A stretch of 13,945 nt of DNA from CAZDFU01 sp964504985. Lineage in GTDB: Bacteria > Patescibacteriota > Microgenomatia > Daviesbacterales > UBA10151. The notes under the pieces were generated by a model. It was given only the letters and a program-made list of their open reading frames with translations, searched no databases and was not told the origin of the DNA. Position numbers and translations under genes: made by a program. The stretch is taken from assembly GCA_964504985.1 (NCBI GenBank), contig CAZDFU010000021.1:1-13945 (forward strand), given 5' to 3'. Below, in pieces: positions 1-6,474 of this stretch; position 1 is the first letter of the stretch, and the number at the start of each line of letters is the position of its first letter.

Positions 1-1
1 T

Positions 2-79
2 CCTGAATGCGGTTCAGCCTCATTTGTAATGGAAGAGGGTTGCAAAAAATGCCACAGTTGTGGGTATAGTATGTGTTAA
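2..79 (+). CDS. nrdJ: 3' end of adenosylcobalamin-dependent (class II) ribonucleotide reductase
   Basis: Only the last 25 codons and the TAA stop are inside the window; the gene enters from the left edge. The peptide has the cysteine layout PECGS...EGCKKCHSCGYSMC, a small zinc-ribbon-like tail. This tail is characteristic of the C-terminus of vitamin B12-dependent ribonucleotide reductases, which reduce ribonucleotides to deoxyribonucleotides; C-terminal cysteines in reductases of this class are thought to relay electrons to the active site. The catalytic barrel lies outside the window, so the assignment depends on the tail and on context. The cobalamin adenosyltransferase at 1384-1917 would make the cofactor and supports the call. 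Another protein ending in a zinc ribbon cannot be excluded. Confidence 0.72.
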   Translation, partial: PECGSASFVMEEGCKKCHSCGYSMC

Positions 80-96
80 GAAAGAGGGATTTTAAA

Positions 97-141
97 ATGG
101 ATACCACTTGTGGTGGAGGTTGTTTTTTTATTTACTTTTAG
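97..141 (+). CDS. possible 14-residue Cys/Gly-rich mini-ORF
   Basis: An ATG 17 nt after the nrdJ stop opens a 14-codon frame reading MDTTCGGGCFFIYF and ending in TAG. A purine-rich AGAGGG lies 9 nt upstream of the ATG and could act as a ribosome binding site. No family is recognised. The same bases contain a small hairpin followed by a T run, so the stretch may simply be the nrdJ transcription end. Recorded because the CGGGC core is unusual for random sequence. Confidence 0.18.
   Translation: MDTTCGGGCFFIYF
103..129 (+). terminator. weak terminator-like hairpin after nrdJ
   Basis: ACCAC (103-107) and GTGGT (110-114) are perfectly complementary around a 2-nt loop, which would open to ACCA/TGGT with four unpaired bases in RNA. 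A run of seven T follows at 123-129, separated from the stem by 8 nt. The position fits the end of the nrdJ transcript. The short stem and the gap before the T run make it a weak candidate. Confidence 0.3.
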
Positions 142-159
142 TAGATTATTTAATATACT
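131..159 (+). promoter_or_regulatory. promoter of the 124-residue orphan gene
   Basis: TTTACT (131-136), a 17-bp spacer and TATACT (154-159) resemble a sigma-70 type promoter. Only 6 nt separate the -10 box from the ATG at 166, so transcription should start at or within a base or two of the start codon. No Shine-Dalgarno sequence fits in this space. Confidence 0.55.
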
Positions 160-165
160 TATAAG

Positions 166-540
166 ATGTCAGAAATTAGTGGCCAAGGTGAACAAGCATC
201 AGTAGATCAAGAAAGAGTACAACTAGAAGCTTTAGTCGAAAATGCTGAAGTAGGATCCCCCGAATTTATGGCATTTTGGGACTATACTGATCAATTAAGG
301 GCAAGATCTACCATTGCTAGTTATAAGACAGCAATTGTGGGAAAAGTAGATCCTGCAGCTCTATCAATACAACGATTGGCACTTATTAATGAAAGAATTG
401 CCCAACGTGCTTCAGAAAAACCCGGATATCTAAAAGCCTTTCATGCTCAAATGGCTGTAATTGATCCATTAGCCACTAAAAACCCCATTGGTAATCTAAA
501 CCATTTAACCGAAATTAGAACTGCAATTGCCACAAAATAG
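166..540 (+). CDS. hypothetical protein, 124 aa (orphan)
   Basis: I do not recognise a family. The protein is soluble, with no signal peptide or membrane segment. It begins with a polar, acidic stretch (residues 1-30) and continues as mostly helix-forming sequence with alternating Ala, Leu, Ile and charged residues. There are no cysteines and no evident catalytic motif. The ATG at 166 is chosen because it lies 6 nt after a good -10 box. The gene stands alone between nrdJ and the REP-type transposase. All eight Gln codons are CAA, and CGA and CGT Arg codons occur; the housekeeping genes nearby mix CAA with CAG and favour AGA and AGG. The orphan at 11983-13062 shares this bias. Coding status is supported by the promoter, the full-length frame and the protein-like composition. 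Confidence 0.7.
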   Translation: MSEISGQGEQASVDQERVQLEALVENAEVGSPEFMAFWDYTDQLRARSTIASYKTAIVGKVDPAALSIQRLALINERIAQRASEKPGYLKAFHAQMAVIDPLATKNPIGNLNHLTEIRTAIATK

Positions 541-564
541 AAAATTGTCATTGCCTAAGCTAGA

Positions 565-595
565 TTGCTTCGGTCGCCTATGGCCGACCTCGCAA
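565..595. repeat. imperfect hairpin resembling a dispersed intergenic repeat
   Basis: TTGC (565-568) pairs with GCAA (592-595), and GGTCG (572-576) pairs with CGACC (585-589). The small internal loops are TTC and TC, and the apex CCTATGGC can add two more pairs. This stretch is GC-richer than its surroundings. It resembles, from memory, short hairpin repeats scattered between genes in many bacterial genomes. Only one copy is present here, so repeat status is inference. Confidence 0.4.
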
Positions 596-615
596 CAGGG
601 ATGATGTAGCTACGA

Positions 616-631
616 TTCCACCCCCGAGGTG
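616..631. repeat. REP-like palindrome, left copy
   Basis: TTCCACCCCCGAGGTG, identical to 1330-1345. CACC (619-622 region) and GGTG (628-631) can form a stem. It begins 5 nt beyond the stop codon of the transposase gene (637 is the last base of that CDS on the minus strand). Confidence 0.6.
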
Positions 632-636
632 AAGGA

Positions 637-1287
637 TCAAATCTCCCCATCAAAGAGCTGATGTTTTATCAGTTCTAATTTTTGGCCATAATCTGCTTGA
701 TCTAAAACAAATTGTTCATAATCCCCAGCTGATTTAAAGAAATTTAAAATTTCCTCTTTTGTACAGATGTCCTGATCAGTTTTAGTAATATATTCTTTAT
801 AGGATGACCATTCGTAGTTTTTTAGATCTTTAACCAAAAAGGATACTAGGGGGTTTAGATGAATATATCTTGAAACATGTAGGAATTGTTCATCAGACTC
901 AACTAAAACTGCCTTAAATTGTCCTTGCAGAAGAGGTCCTACTCTTGCAAACTTAGTATTGTAATATTTAGTGTAGCTATTAGTTAGTTTACTTATAAAT
1001 TCACTGATGCCATTTTCTCTTACTTGTTTCAGTAAAAAGTGAAAGTGGTTTGGCATTAAGCAGTAGGAGATAATTTCTACAATCTTTTTATTAGGATTTG
1101 GTTCAAATAATTTATATTTTACAAAGTTAGAAAATTTAGGTTTGGGACCTTCTCGCTGGTAATATTTAATTGCTTGTAGAAACCTATTATAAGTTCTGCG
1201 GTTTTCAAATATTCGTCTTTTCTCTACTCCACGATTGTATATGTGATATATTTGCCCATTAATAAGTGGTATAGTTCTCGTTGGCAT
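637..1287 (-). CDS. REP-associated tyrosine transposase (Y1/HUH superfamily, IS200-like)
   Basis: A 216-residue single-strand DNA transposase-like protein. The N-terminus has the family signature YHIYNRG (residues 14-20). The metal-binding HUH motif is seen as CLMPNHFHFLLK, with His81 and His83. The nucleophilic tyrosine is expected in the cluster NSYTKYYN (residues 103-110). The typical G-PLLQGQFK and RYIHLNP stretches follow at about 117-125 and 140-146. Such proteins nick and rejoin REP hairpins and are often domesticated single-copy genes. The gene appears intact. It is flanked by two identical palindromic repeats, which strengthens the REP-associated call over a plain IS200 transposase. 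The ATG at 1287 is 8 nt after the -10 box of a strong promoter. The stop is TGA at 637-639. Confidence 0.88.
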   Translation of the reverse strand: MPTRTIPLINGQIYHIYNRGVEKRRIFENRRTYNRFLQAIKYYQREGPKPKFSNFVKYKLFEPNPNKKIVEIISYCLMPNHFHFLLKQVRENGISEFISKLTNSYTKYYNTKFARVGPLLQGQFKAVLVESDEQFLHVSRYIHLNPLVSFLVKDLKNYEWSSYKEYITKTDQDICTKEEILNFFKSAGDYEQFVLDQADYGQKLELIKHQLFDGEI

Positions 1288-1295
1288 TTGAACTC

Positions 1296-1324
1296 AGAAT
1301 ACTGTAATAGAACCGAGGTGTCAA
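1296..1324 (-). promoter_or_regulatory. promoter of the REP-type transposase
   Basis: On the minus strand, TTGACA (1319-1324, perfect consensus), a 17-bp spacer and TATTCT (1296-1301) precede the ATG at 1287 by 8 nt. The -35 box sits between the partial (1313-1321) and full (1330-1345) repeat copies and overlaps the partial one, so binding of the transposase there could affect its own expression. Confidence 0.6.
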
Positions 1325-1348
1325 TACACTTCCACCCCCGAGGTGTAT
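1313..1348. repeat. REP-like palindromes, right copies
   Basis: The full copy TTCCACCCCCGAGGTG is at 1330-1345 and the half copy CCGAGGTGT is at 1313-1321. Around the full copy, ATACACTTC (1324-1332) can pair with GAGGTGTAT (1340-1348) with one G-U wobble, giving a nine-pair hairpin with loop CACCCCC. This extended pairing is absent at the left copy. Confidence 0.55.
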
Positions 1349-1377
1349 GCACAAAATCATTGTTTGTTTGTTAAAAT
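1348..1377 (+). promoter_or_regulatory. promoter of cobO
   Basis: TAAAAT (1372-1377) ends 6 nt before the ATG at 1384. TGCACA (1348-1353), 18 bp upstream, is a fair -35 match. The arrangement predicts a leaderless mRNA. The -35 box lies directly beside the right REP-like palindrome. Confidence 0.45.
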
Positions 1378-1383
1378 CAGCTC

Positions 1384-1917
1384 ATGATTGATGAAAAAGG
1401 GTTAATTATTGTTTATACTGGTGAAGGAAAAGGGAAAACAACAGCTGCTTTAGGGCTGGTTTTAAGGGCTGTTGGGTATAAGAAAAAGTGCTTAATTGTG
1501 CAATTTGGTAAATCCTGGTTTACAGGGGAATTAGCAGGGATTAAAAAGCTCTCACCCTATGTTAAAATTATTCAAGGAGGGAAAGGCTTTTTAGGGATTT
1601 TAGGAAGTAAAGTGCCCAAAAAAGAGCACCAAAAAGCAGCACGGGATACTTTTAATATATTATATAAGGAAGTAATATCAGATAAATGGGATATAGTAGT
1701 AGCAGATGAGATAGTGGGAGCTGTGGCTTCTGGGGTATTATCTCTTACCCAAGCCTTACAGCTTACCGGTAATAAACCTAACAGATTGGATTTAGTATTG
1801 ACAGGACATCATGCTCCTGAAGAGTTGATTAAAGCAGCAGATTTAGTAACCGTGATGCAGGAGGTTAAGCATCCATACCAAAAAGGAATACAAGCAAAAA
1901 AGGGTATTGACTTTTAG
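1384..1917 (+). CDS. cobO: ATP:corrinoid adenosyltransferase (CobO/CobA/BtuR type)
   Basis: The enzyme transfers the 5'-deoxyadenosyl group of ATP to cob(I)alamin or a precursor corrinoid, giving the cofactor adenosylcobalamin in the cytosol. The 177-residue protein begins with the P-loop IIVYTGEGKGKTTAALG (residues 8-24), typical of this family. A metal-site DE pair follows at Asp108-Glu109. The family C-terminus LTGHHAPEELIKAADLVT and VKHPYQKGIQAKKGIDF is fully present. Length is close to the usual 180-200 residues, slightly short at the N-terminus. No other cobalamin genes are in the window, so use of an imported or salvaged corrinoid is likely. The class II ribonucleotide reductase tail at the left edge is the obvious consumer. 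The ATG is chosen for its distance of 6 nt from the -10 box. Confidence 0.92.
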   Translation: MIDEKGLIIVYTGEGKGKTTAALGLVLRAVGYKKKCLIVQFGKSWFTGELAGIKKLSPYVKIIQGGKGFLGILGSKVPKKEHQKAARDTFNILYKEVISDKWDIVVADEIVGAVASGVLSLTQALQLTGNKPNRLDLVLTGHHAPEELIKAADLVTVMQEVKHPYQKGIQAKKGIDF

Positions 1918-1935
1918 CACTCGCGCTGCTAAACT
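1907..1935 (+). promoter_or_regulatory. candidate promoter of lon
   Basis: TTGACT (1907-1912), a 17-bp spacer and TAAACT (1930-1935) predict a start near 1942 and a leader of about 19 nt. The -35 box is inside the last codons of cobO. Competing -10 boxes are TAAGAT (1947-1952) and TAAAAT (1952-1957), nearer the ATG but without a clear -35. No Shine-Dalgarno sequence precedes the ATG. Confidence 0.4.
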
Positions 1936-1960
1936 GCTAATTATTCTAAGATAAAATTTT

Positions 1961-4384
1961 ATGGCTGATTTTGTAAAACCAACTTTAACTTCTTCTGTAG
2001 TTCTTAAGCCTACCATGCCGGTAGGGCCATTAAGAGATACAGTTATATTTCCGGGTAATTCGGTGCCTATAATTTCAGGCAGGCCAAAATCCAAATCCGC
2101 TTTGGATATTGCCTGGAATTCTGATAAGCTGATTGTTTTTGTCACCCAAAAAAATTCCAAAATTGAAGATCCAACAGAAAAAGATCTTTATAAAGTTGGA
2201 ACTGTTTGTTTGATCCGCCGGGTGGTTAAAAACCCGGAAGGTGAATATACTTTGCAAGCAGAAGGCTTAAGCAGGGTTTATCTGAAAAATTTTACCCAAA
2301 CTGAGCCTTACTTGGAAGCTGAGATAGAAGAAATTCCTGAGCTTTATGAAAGATCAGATCAAACAGAAGCACAGGTTAGATCAGTCAGGGAACAAGTTAA
2401 AAGATTTTTAGAACTGGGGGGAAATCCATTTTTTGACCAAAGTAATTTTGCCAACTGGTCTCTTTTTACCTACTCAGATGATCCAAACCAACTGGTTAAT
2501 TCAGTGGCTCAGGCAATAGATTTTAAAACCATAGATAAACAACAAATTTTAGAAATGGTTTCTGCTGTTGACCGTTTACAAAGATTATCTGAACTTTTGG
2601 CAAAGGAGATTAGGATTATGGAAATTTCCCAAAAGATTTCCTCTCAAACTCAAGAACGGGTTTCTAAAATGACAAAAGAAGCAATTTTAAGAGAACAGAT
2701 GAAAAGCATTGAAGAGGAATTGGGAGGGGTTGATACTGAACATCAGGAAATCCGCGATTTTGAGCTAAAAATTAAAAAAAGCGGTATGTCAAAACAAGTT
2801 TTAGAAAAAGCAAAAAAAGAGTTGTCAAGGCTAGCTAAGATGTCCTCTTATAATCCAGAGGCTGGTTATATCAGAAATTATCTGGAATGGTTAACTGATC
2901 TTCCCTGGAAATCCGAAAGAGGCGGAAAAATTGATTTAAAGAAAGCAGAGCAGATTTTAGATGACGATCATTACGGATTAAAGAAAGTAAAAGAGCGTAT
3001 TATAGAATTTTTGGCAGTTCATAAGCTGGCTGGGAAAATGAAGGGTCCAATCCTTTGTTTTGCCGGGCCTCCAGGGGTTGGTAAAACCTCAATTGGTAAG
3101 TCAATAGCACGGGCATTAGGCAGGAAATTTGTTAAAATTTCCCTGGGAGGGATCAGAGATGAGGCAGAAATAAGAGGCCACAGGCGTACTTATGTAGGAA
3201 GCATGCCTGGAAGGATTATCCAGGGTATAAAGCAATCAGGCAGCAAAAACCCGGTTTTTATGCTGGATGAAATTGATAAAATTGGCGCTGATTATAGAGG
3301 GGATCCATCAGCTGCTTTGCTTGAAGCATTGGATCCAGAACAAAACGAAGGTTTTTCGGATCACTATTTGGAAGTGCCGTTTGATTTGTCTAATGTGGTG
3401 TTTATCACCACTGCTAATATTTTAGATACTATCCCTCCGGCTCTACGGGATAGACTGGAAGTAATCCGTTATGCCGGTTATACCGAAGATGAGAAATTTC
3501 ATATTGCCAAAAACTTTTTGATCCCAAAGCAAGTGCAAAATCATGGCTTAAAGAGTGATCAAATAGAATTTATAGACGAAGCAGTACGCCAAATTATCAG
3601 AGGTTATACCAGGGAGGCAGGTGTGAGGAATTTGGAAAGAGAGCTGTCAGCAGTGATTAGAAAAGTAGCCAGAAAAATAGCAGAAGGACAATCTAAAGGT
3701 AAAAAGTTTATTATTAAGCAGGAAGACATTCATGGGTTTTTGGGGCCGGTTAAATTCTTGCCGATTTTGGCAGAGCAGCAGGATGAAATTGGTATGACCA
3801 CAGGTTTGTCAGTGACAGAGGCAGGAGGGGAAATATTATTTATTGAGGTAACTTTAATGCCTGGTAAAGGCAGCCTGCTTTTAACAGGGCAATTAGGGGA
3901 TGTGATGAAAGAATCAGGCCAGGCTGCCCTCTCTTATGTGAGAACCCGTTGGCAGGAATTGGGTTTGTCTGAGAAATTCTTTCAGAAAGTGGATATCCAT
4001 GTTCATGTTCCAGAAGGAGCAATTCCTAAAGATGGCCCGTCAGCAGGTATTGCCTTAACAACTGCAATAGTTTCTGCGTTAACAAAAATACCCGTGCATA
4101 AAGATATAGCCATGACTGGAGAAGTAACACTACGCGGCCGGGTCTTGGAAATAGGCGGACTTAAGGAAAAAGTTCTGGCAGCCCACAGGGCAGGAGTTAA
4201 AACAGTTATTGCTCCTGCCAACAACGAAAAAGATATGGAAGATATCCCTGATTATGTACAAAAAGATCTTAAATTTGTATTTGTGAGTCATATGGATGAA
4301 GTGCTAAATGTAGCTTTGCTCCATTCTCTAAAACCTGCCAGACAGAAAAATGTTCCAGTCCCCTCCCCTGCTTACATTGCATAA
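1961..4384 (+). CDS. lon: ATP-dependent Lon protease (LonA type)
   Basis: Lon is a soluble AAA+ serine protease that unfolds and degrades misfolded and regulatory proteins. All parts of LonA are present in 807 residues. The N-terminal substrate-binding domain starts with VGPLRDTVIFPGNSVP (about 21-36). A helical segment follows at about 205-320. The AAA+ module has Walker A GPPGVGKTS (369-377) and Walker B FMLDEID (433-439). The protease domain has the catalytic Ser694 in KDGPSAG and Lys737 in GGLKEKVLAAHRAG; the 43-residue spacing equals that of E. coli Ser679/Lys722. Length is near the usual 780-820. It has no transmembrane segment, which excludes the LonB type. The gene starts 43 nt after cobO and has its own promoter candidate. 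The stop is followed by a T run without a hairpin. No oddity is seen in the active sites. Confidence 0.97.
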   Translation: MADFVKPTLTSSVVLKPTMPVGPLRDTVIFPGNSVPIISGRPKSKSALDIAWNSDKLIVFVTQKNSKIEDPTEKDLYKVGTVCLIRRVVKNPEGEYTLQAEGLSRVYLKNFTQTEPYLEAEIEEIPELYERSDQTEAQVRSVREQVKRFLELGGNPFFDQSNFANWSLFTYSDDPNQLVNSVAQAIDFKTIDKQQILEMVSAVDRLQRLSELLAKEIRIMEISQKISSQTQERVSKMTKEAILREQMKSIEEELGGVDTEHQEIRDFELKIKKSGMSKQVLEKAKKELSRLAKMSSYNPEAGYIRNYLEWLTDLPWKSERGGKIDLKKAEQILDDDHYGLKKVKERIIEFLAVHKLAGKMKGPILCFAGPPGVGKTSIGKSIARALGRKFVKISLGGIRDEAEIRGHRRTYVGSMPGRIIQGIKQSGSKNPVFMLDEIDKIGADYRGDPSAALLEALDPEQNEGFSDHYLEVPFDLSNVVFITTANILDTIPPALRDRLEVIRYAGYTEDEKFHIAKNFLIPKQVQNHGLKSDQIEFIDEAVRQIIRGYTREAGVRNLERELSAVIRKVARKIAEGQSKGKKFIIKQEDIHGFLGPVKFLPILAEQQDEIGMTTGLSVTEAGGEILFIEVTLMPGKGSLLLTGQLGDVMKESGQAALSYVRTRWQELGLSEKFFQKVDIHVHVPEGAIPKDGPSAGIALTTAIVSALTKIPVHKDIAMTGEVTLRGRVLEIGGLKEKVLAAHRAGVKTVIAPANNEKDMEDIPDYVQKDLKFVFVSHMDEVLNVALLHSLKPARQKNVPVPSPAYIA

Positions 4385-4400
4385 TTTTTTTGATTCGATC

Positions 4401-4429
4401 TTGACTAGATGAGATTAATATTGTAAATT
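4401..4429 (+). promoter_or_regulatory. candidate promoter of hppA
   Basis: TTGACT (4401-4406), a 17-bp spacer and TAAATT (4424-4429) predict a start near 4436 and a leader of about 19 nt to the ATG at 4455. The leader lacks a Shine-Dalgarno sequence and ends in AAAAATTTTC. Confidence 0.4.
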
Positions 4430-4454
4430 CTAAGATACTGCCTCAAAAATTTTC

Positions 4455-6461
4455 ATGGATTTAATTATAAATAATGCAAATTTAATTATCTGGGCTGCTT
4501 GTGCAGCAGCTCTTTTATATGGTTTTTGGCTGATTGTTGATGTTTTAAAACACGAAAACGGTAACGCAAAAATGCAAGAAATTGCCTCAGCTATTCAAAT
4601 TGGGGCAGCTGCCTATTTACAAAGGCAGTATATGGTAGTGGCAGCAGTGGCAGCAGCTTCAGCAGCTCTAATCTATTTTGTCTTAGGAACTAATACAGCA
4701 ATAGGGTTTTTAGTTGGGGCTTTTTTCTCTGCCTTATCCGGGTTTATAGGTATGAGTGTGGCTGTCCGGGCAAATGTTAGGGTAGCTGAGGTTGCCAAAA
4801 AGGGTTTGTCACAGGCTTTTTCTTTGGCATATAAAGGGGGAGCAGTTACTGGATTTTTAGTAGTAGGCTTGGCTTTGGCTGCAGTCTTTGGTTTTTATCA
4901 ATTTACCAATGGAGATTTGGCCAGTCTGGTTGGTTTGGGGTTTGGAGGCTCTTTGATTTCGGTTTTTGCCCGTTTGGGAGGAGGGATATTTACTAAAGGA
5001 GCAGATGTAGGAGCAGATTTGGTAGGAAAAGTTGAGGCAGGGATTCCAGAGGATGATCCGAGAAACCCAGCAGTTATTGCAGATAATGTAGGAGATAATG
5101 TAGGAGACGATGCTGGAATGGCTGCAGATATTTTTGAAACTTATATTGTCACAGCAATTGCTTCCATGATATTGGGTCAGCTTCTTTTTCCAGGGTATAA
5201 CCTGGCAGTTATTTTTCCACTGATGATACTTTCAATGGGAATTTTTGCTTCTGTTTTAGGTTCTTTATTTGTTAAATTATCCAGCAAAAATATCATGGGA
5301 GCATTATATAAAGGTATGATCGCCACTGCCCTTTTATGTGCAGTTTTTTTCTACCCGGTGACCCAGGGTTTTATGGGAACAAATGGAGCTTTCCCTGCGT
5401 TAAACCTTTATCTTGCTTCCCTTATTGGGGTTTTGGTAACAGCAGGTATGGTTTTAATTACTGAGTATTACACAGGCACAAACTATTTGCCTGTTCAAAG
5501 TTTGGCCAGAGCCTCAAAAACCGGCCATGCCACCAATATTATTTCAGGACTGGCTTTATCTATGAGATCTACTTTTTGGCCAATAATGCTAATATCCGCT
5601 GCTGTAATAATCAGCTATGTATTAGCAGGGGTTTATGGAGTAGCCTTGGCTTCCGTGACCATGCTTTCTTTGGCAGGGATTGTTGTGGCCATAGATGCTT
5701 TTGGGCCAATTACAGATAATGCCGGAGGGATTGCTGAGATGGCTAATTTGCCATCCAAAGTTAGGAATGTGACTGATCCTTTGGATGCAGTTGGGAATAC
5801 CACAAAAGCAGTTACTAAAGGTTATGCCATTGCTTCAGCTGGTTTGGCAGCATTGGTTTTATTTGCAGCATATGTCCAGGAATTTTCGGCACGGGGGAAT
5901 GAGCTGATTTTTTCTCTTTCTGATCCTATGGTTTTGGTAGGGCTTTTTATTGGCGGTGCTTTGCCATATCTTTTTGCATCTTATGCCATGGAGGCGGTAG
6001 GCAGGGCAGGAGCAGCAGTGGTAGAAGAAGTCAGGCGTCAATTCAAAACAATAAAAGGCATAATGGAGGGAACTGCTAAGCCTGATTATGCTGCATGTGT
6101 TTCTATAGTTACAGCTTCTGCTCAAAAAGAAATGTTAGTCCCCGCCCTAATCCCTGTTTTAGCTCCTATTTTAGTGGGTTTTTTGCTTGGACCAGTTGCT
6201 TTAGGAGGGATGCTGGTTGGGTCAATTGTGACAGGGATATTTGTGGCTGTTTCTATGACCACAGGAGGGGCTGCCTGGGATAATGCTAAAAAATATATAG
6301 AATCAGGCAAATTTGGCGGAAAAGGATCTGATGCGCATAAAGCAGCAGTAACAGGAGATACAGTAGGAGATCCATATAAGGATACAGCGGGTCCGGCAAT
6401 AAATCCGATGATTAAAGTTATTAATATAGTAGCTCTTCTATTGGTGCCGTTTTTAAGATAA
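4455..6461 (+). CDS. hppA: membrane-bound H+-translocating pyrophosphatase, K+-independent type
   Basis: The enzyme hydrolyses pyrophosphate and pumps protons across the cytoplasmic membrane. The 668-residue protein is mostly hydrophobic with about 15-16 membrane helices. The substrate-binding loop GADLVGKVEAGIPEDDPRNP (186-205) and DNVGDNVGDDAGMAAD (210-225) are intact. Further acidic motifs are DNAGGIAEM (421-429) and GDTVGDPYKDTAGPAINP near the C-terminus. GNTTKA (447-452) carries Lys451; lysine at this site marks the K+-independent H+ pumps, whereas alanine marks K+-dependent ones. The family usually has Cys in DCAGMAAD, and here it is Asp219. Length is at the short end for bacterial members. 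The pump can recover energy from pyrophosphate released in biosynthesis, including tRNA charging. It converges on the response regulator with an 11-nt gap. Confidence 0.95.
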   Translation: MDLIINNANLIIWAACAAALLYGFWLIVDVLKHENGNAKMQEIASAIQIGAAAYLQRQYMVVAAVAAASAALIYFVLGTNTAIGFLVGAFFSALSGFIGMSVAVRANVRVAEVAKKGLSQAFSLAYKGGAVTGFLVVGLALAAVFGFYQFTNGDLASLVGLGFGGSLISVFARLGGGIFTKGADVGADLVGKVEAGIPEDDPRNPAVIADNVGDNVGDDAGMAADIFETYIVTAIASMILGQLLFPGYNLAVIFPLMILSMGIFASVLGSLFVKLSSKNIMGALYKGMIATALLCAVFFYPVTQGFMGTNGAFPALNLYLASLIGVLVTAGMVLITEYYTGTNYLPVQSLARASKTGHATNIISGLALSMRSTFWPIMLISAAVIISYVLAGVYGVALASVTMLSLAGIVVAIDAFGPITDNAGGIAEMANLPSKVRNVTDPLDAVGNTTKAVTKGYAIASAGLAALVLFAAYVQEFSARGNELIFSLSDPMVLVGLFIGGALPYLFASYAMEAVGRAGAAVVEEVRRQFKTIKGIMEGTAKPDYAACVSIVTASAQKEMLVPALIPVLAPILVGFLLGPVALGGMLVGSIVTGIFVAVSMTTGGAAWDNAKKYIESGKFGGKGSDAHKAAVTGDTVGDPYKDTAGPAINPMIKVINIVALLLVPFLR

Positions 6462-6474
6462 AGAATATATTCTT
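6461..6474. repeat. 14-bp perfect palindrome across two convergent stop codons
   Basis: AAGAATATATTCTT reads the same on both strands. It spans the last base of the hppA stop and the first two of the response regulator stop. As RNA it could form AAGAA/TTCTT with a TATA loop on either transcript. No T run follows on either side, so it is not a canonical terminator. Confidence 0.5.

Larger units (their letters stand above)
616..1345 (-). mobile_element. REP-type transposase unit bounded by 16-bp palindromic repeats
   Basis: The sequence TTCCACCCCCGAGGTG occurs identically at 616-631 and 1330-1345, in the same orientation, on either side of the minus-strand transposase gene. Each copy contains the stem CACC/GGTG around CCCGA. 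An extra partial copy, CCGAGGTGT, lies at 1313-1321. This matches the arrangement of REP-associated tyrosine transposases with their cognate REP palindromes. True element boundaries cannot be set from one copy, and no target duplication is visible, as expected for Y1 enzymes. Confidence 0.6.

Noticed and set aside
1924..1940. CTGCTAA repeated twice before lon as an operator
   Set aside because: The two 7-bp copies are short and sit in the cobO-lon gap without symmetry or conservation evidence.
1843..2160. 105-codon minus-strand frame across the cobO-lon junction
   Set aside because: It runs opposite conserved parts of CobO and Lon; the peptide resembles no protein and has no start signal.
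4382..4392. T run after the lon stop as an intrinsic terminator
   Set aside because: No stem with useful pairing precedes the run of T.
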